Shown here: piece after piece, positions 6,743 through 7,927 of the stretch
Layout: every line of letters begins with the position of its first letter
How positions within the stretch are numbered: position 1 is the first letter of the stretch
Source of the DNA: Methanocorpusculum sp.
Lineage (GTDB): Archaea; Halobacteriota; Methanomicrobia; Methanomicrobiales; Methanocorpusculaceae
DNA: 7,927 nt
Reading direction: 5' to 3'
Assembly: GCA_029987245.1 (NCBI GenBank)
Contig: DALTWG010000065.1
Location: forward strand, 1-7,927
Program-made: the position numbers and the translations under genes
The notes under the pieces: model-generated
The model's database searches: none
The model's input: the letters and a program-made list of their open reading frames with translations, nothing else
Told to the model about the DNA's origin: nothing

Positions 6743-6749
6743 TATTAGT
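6743..6749 (-). promoter_or_regulatory. TATA-like box for the ribbon-helix-helix gene
   Basis: The minus strand reads ACTAATA here, centred about 32 bases before the ATG at 6713, the same spacing as at other leaderless starts in this window. The stronger-looking CTATATAA (6719-6727) lies only about 10 bases from the ATG, too close unless translation begins further in. Confidence 0.3.
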
Positions 6750-6775
6750 GTGAGTGTGCTGTTGTATGTTTTGTG

Positions 6776-6790
6776 TAAGTAAGTTACTTA
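6776..6790. promoter_or_regulatory. Palindromic operator candidate 1
   Basis: TAAGTAAGTTACTTA is a perfect inverted repeat with 7-base arms around one central base. Its right end overlaps the predicted TATA box of the SGNH gene (6788-6795), so a bound protein would block transcription initiation there. Its outer half-sites (TAAG/CTTA) match those of the palindrome at 6810-6824. The best candidate binder is the ribbon-helix-helix protein encoded divergently. Confidence 0.5.
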
Positions 6791-6795
6791 TTTAT
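6788..6795 (+). promoter_or_regulatory. TATA-like box for the SGNH gene
   Basis: TTATTTAT is centred about 32 bases before the ATG at 6824, predicting transcription to start at or just before that codon. It is flanked by the two palindromes. Confidence 0.4.
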
Positions 6796-6809
6796 GTAAG
6801 GCAAATATG

Positions 6810-6824
6810 TAAGCAAAGTGCTTA
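6810..6824. promoter_or_regulatory. Palindromic operator candidate 2
   Basis: TAAGCAAAGTGCTTA has perfect 6-base arms (TAAGCA/TGCTTA) around AAG. It has the same total length and outer half-sites as the palindrome at 6776-6790, with centres 34 bases apart. It ends on the first base of the ATG at 6824, so it covers the predicted transcription start. The hexamer TGTAAG occurs three times in this control region (6774, 6795 and 6808). Confidence 0.5.
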
Positions 6825-7870
6825 TGAGTTGTATGAAGAAGGTTTTGAAAGAGGAGGGGGTTAAGGAAAAGAAGGAGAGAGTGTATGTCGGGGTGCTGAT
6901 TGGATTGGTGATTGCTGGTCTGCTCGTTTTAGGTGGCTTACTACTCATAAATCCAATAGTAGATGCTTATCTTAGTGACACAAAACAGATTGTTGCCAGT
7001 TATGCTTTTCTTGAAACAAAGGCCGATACTGATGAAACGATGGTCTTTTTTATAGGGAGCAGTATTATTGGGACTGGGATAGATTCAGATACAATTAACC
7101 AAATATTGAATGAAAAAGGGTATGAAGATATTACTGCTTATAATCTTGGAATCGATGCAGATAATTCACTTGGACGGTAATTGCAAATTCAGCATATTAT
7201 CAATGCACATCCATCTCTTGTTATAATGGGTGAAAGTTATAACAGAGTTCAATATAATAGCATAAATGAAGAACATATCCTCCTTATTAATGACCGCATT
7301 TCAGTTCCAGAAGATGCTCTTCGCCTTTATTCAGATAAACAATTAGACCAAATCAATCAAAAAACGATGATGTATGATAAAAAACGTTTCTGGAAGAGCG
7401 CTATACGTCATTTCTTTTCCAAGACAGATGGAAAATCATTGACTACCTCTACTGATCTTTATGGATTTACCAAGGGTAAAAACTACCGCGAGTCAGCACA
7501 TGCAAAACAATATCCTGAAAAAATAATTGAAGATGCTGAAAGTGGTACTTGGTCTCCGAAAATAACTGAAGATATGACAAGAGGAAAAGAGGCATTGTTA
7601 TATAATGTCAAAAAATTACAGGAGGCTGGAATTAAAGTTGTTATTATCAATATGCCGTTGCATCCGTTAGTTTCCGAGAAAATAACAAATGAATCGCGTC
7701 AGAATTATTTTGACCTACTGGATCAGACCGGCGCGACCTGGTATGATTATGAATTTGCCTGTCAGGGAGATGAATACTGGTACAAAGATGCTCATCATCT
7801 GGACCCAGTAACCGGCGCACAAAAATTCGCCCCGCTTATGGCCGACCTCATCATTCAGGAGATGGCCTGA
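6824..7870 (+). pseudogene. Membrane-anchored SGNH/GDSL-like hydrolase or acyltransferase partner, interrupted by one in-frame stop
   Basis: Two abutting parts in one frame (6824-7180 and 7181-7870) form a single gene of 348 residues plus one internal TAA. The N-terminus is lysine-rich (5-19), then has a membrane anchor (about 20-43), so the rest is probably outside the cell. SGNH features straddle the stop: FIGSS (76-80, nucleophile probably S80), YNLGI (106-110) and, after the stop, VIMGESYN (133-140) and DAHH (D322, H325) near the end. Such proteins, in the style of AlgJ/AlgX or DltD, partner MBOAT proteins in O-acylating surface polymers. The MBOAT gene begins 2 bases downstream. A change from CAA (Gln) to TAA would explain the lesion. 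The gene is AT-rich until about 7700, then GC-rich. The ATG at 6824 is chosen for its TATA spacing; the ATG at 6833 is an alternative. Confidence 0.7.
7178..7180 (+). other. Premature in-frame TAA in the SGNH gene
   Basis: TAA follows ...NSLGR and is directly followed in the same frame by LQIQHIINAHPSLVIMGES, the natural continuation of the fold. There is no start codon with a ribosome-binding site just after it; only a TTG abuts. A single C-to-T change would create it. Confidence 0.8.
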
Positions 7871-7872
7871 CC

Positions 7873-7927
7873 ATGTTATTCACCACGCCTGAATTCTTCA
7901 TCTTCCTCGCAATTGTCATCCTATTAA
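7873..7927 (+). CDS. MBOAT family O-acyltransferase, 5' end only
   Basis: Only the first 18 codons are in the window. They read MLFTTPEFFIFLAIVILL, which strongly resembles the N-terminus of MBOAT (AlgI/DltB-type) membrane acyltransferases (commonly MLFNS-x-EF-hydrophobic). These multi-span proteins move acyl groups, often acetyl, across the membrane to a surface acceptor, working with an SGNH partner. The ATG lies 2 bases after the TGA of the SGNH gene, and AGGAGA (7857-7862) within that gene is a plausible ribosome-binding site at about 10 bases. Translational coupling is likely, so the upstream premature stop may be polar on it. The family call rests on a short stretch plus context. Confidence 0.65.
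   Translation, partial: MLFTTPEFFIFLAIVILL

Noticed and set aside
6818..6823. GTG at 6818 as start of the SGNH gene
   Set aside because: It lies inside the palindrome with no ribosome-binding site. The ATG at 6824 has the better TATA spacing.
7178..7180. Recoding of the internal stop as pyrrolysine or selenocysteine
   Set aside because: The codon is TAA, while pyrrolysine uses TAG and selenocysteine uses TGA.
1..7927. CRISPR array, insertion sequence or integrase-based element
   Set aside because: No regularly spaced direct repeats, transposase, integrase or terminal repeat pair flanking a gene was seen.

Overview
The window looks like a chromosomal stretch of a euryarchaeal methanogen, most plausibly of the Methanomicrobiales (a Methanocorpusculum-like genome would fit). 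This is inferred from several signs. Most genes lack a Shine-Dalgarno sequence, and four of them have an A/T-rich TATA-like box centred about 29-32 bases before the start codon, as expected for leaderless archaeal transcripts. There is a CbiZ cobinamide-salvage enzyme of the type known from methanogens, and base composition is close to balanced over most of the window. No rRNA, tRNA or other taxonomic marker is present, so the placement is tentative.

Layout. Positions 1-410 hold no convincing protein gene but a cluster of local hairpins, densest at 126-305, where G.U pairs favour a plus-strand RNA. Next come a small unknown protein (411-713) and, 12 bases later, cbiZ fused to a cysteine-rich metal-binding domain (726-1649). 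cbiZ converges with a 12-helix MFS-type permease on the minus strand (1661-2947). The permease diverges from thrS (3074-4834), a bacterial-type threonyl-tRNA synthetase with an intact editing site but almost no N-terminal TGS domain. thrS converges with a minus-strand membrane-anchored or exported Ntn hydrolase of the choloylglycine hydrolase/acyltransferase type (4853-6178). Upstream of that gene lie a large imperfect inverted repeat (6222-6285) and a minus-strand gene for a ribbon-helix-helix protein with a coiled-coil tail (6393-6713).

The right end is the accessory-looking part. Divergent from the ribbon-helix-helix gene is a membrane-anchored SGNH-hydrolase-like gene (6824-7870), broken by one in-frame TAA at 7178-7180. 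It is followed 2 bases later by the start of an MBOAT-type O-acyltransferase that runs off the window. SGNH plus MBOAT pairs O-acylate cell-surface glycans or polymers in well-studied systems. The intergenic space carries two 15-bp palindromes with matching outer half-sites (TAAG...CTTA). One touches the predicted TATA box of the SGNH gene and the other its start point. A simple model is that the ribbon-helix-helix protein represses this acylation operon and possibly itself. The SGNH gene is AT-rich over most of its length and becomes GC-rich near its 3' end, which suggests transfer or recombination.
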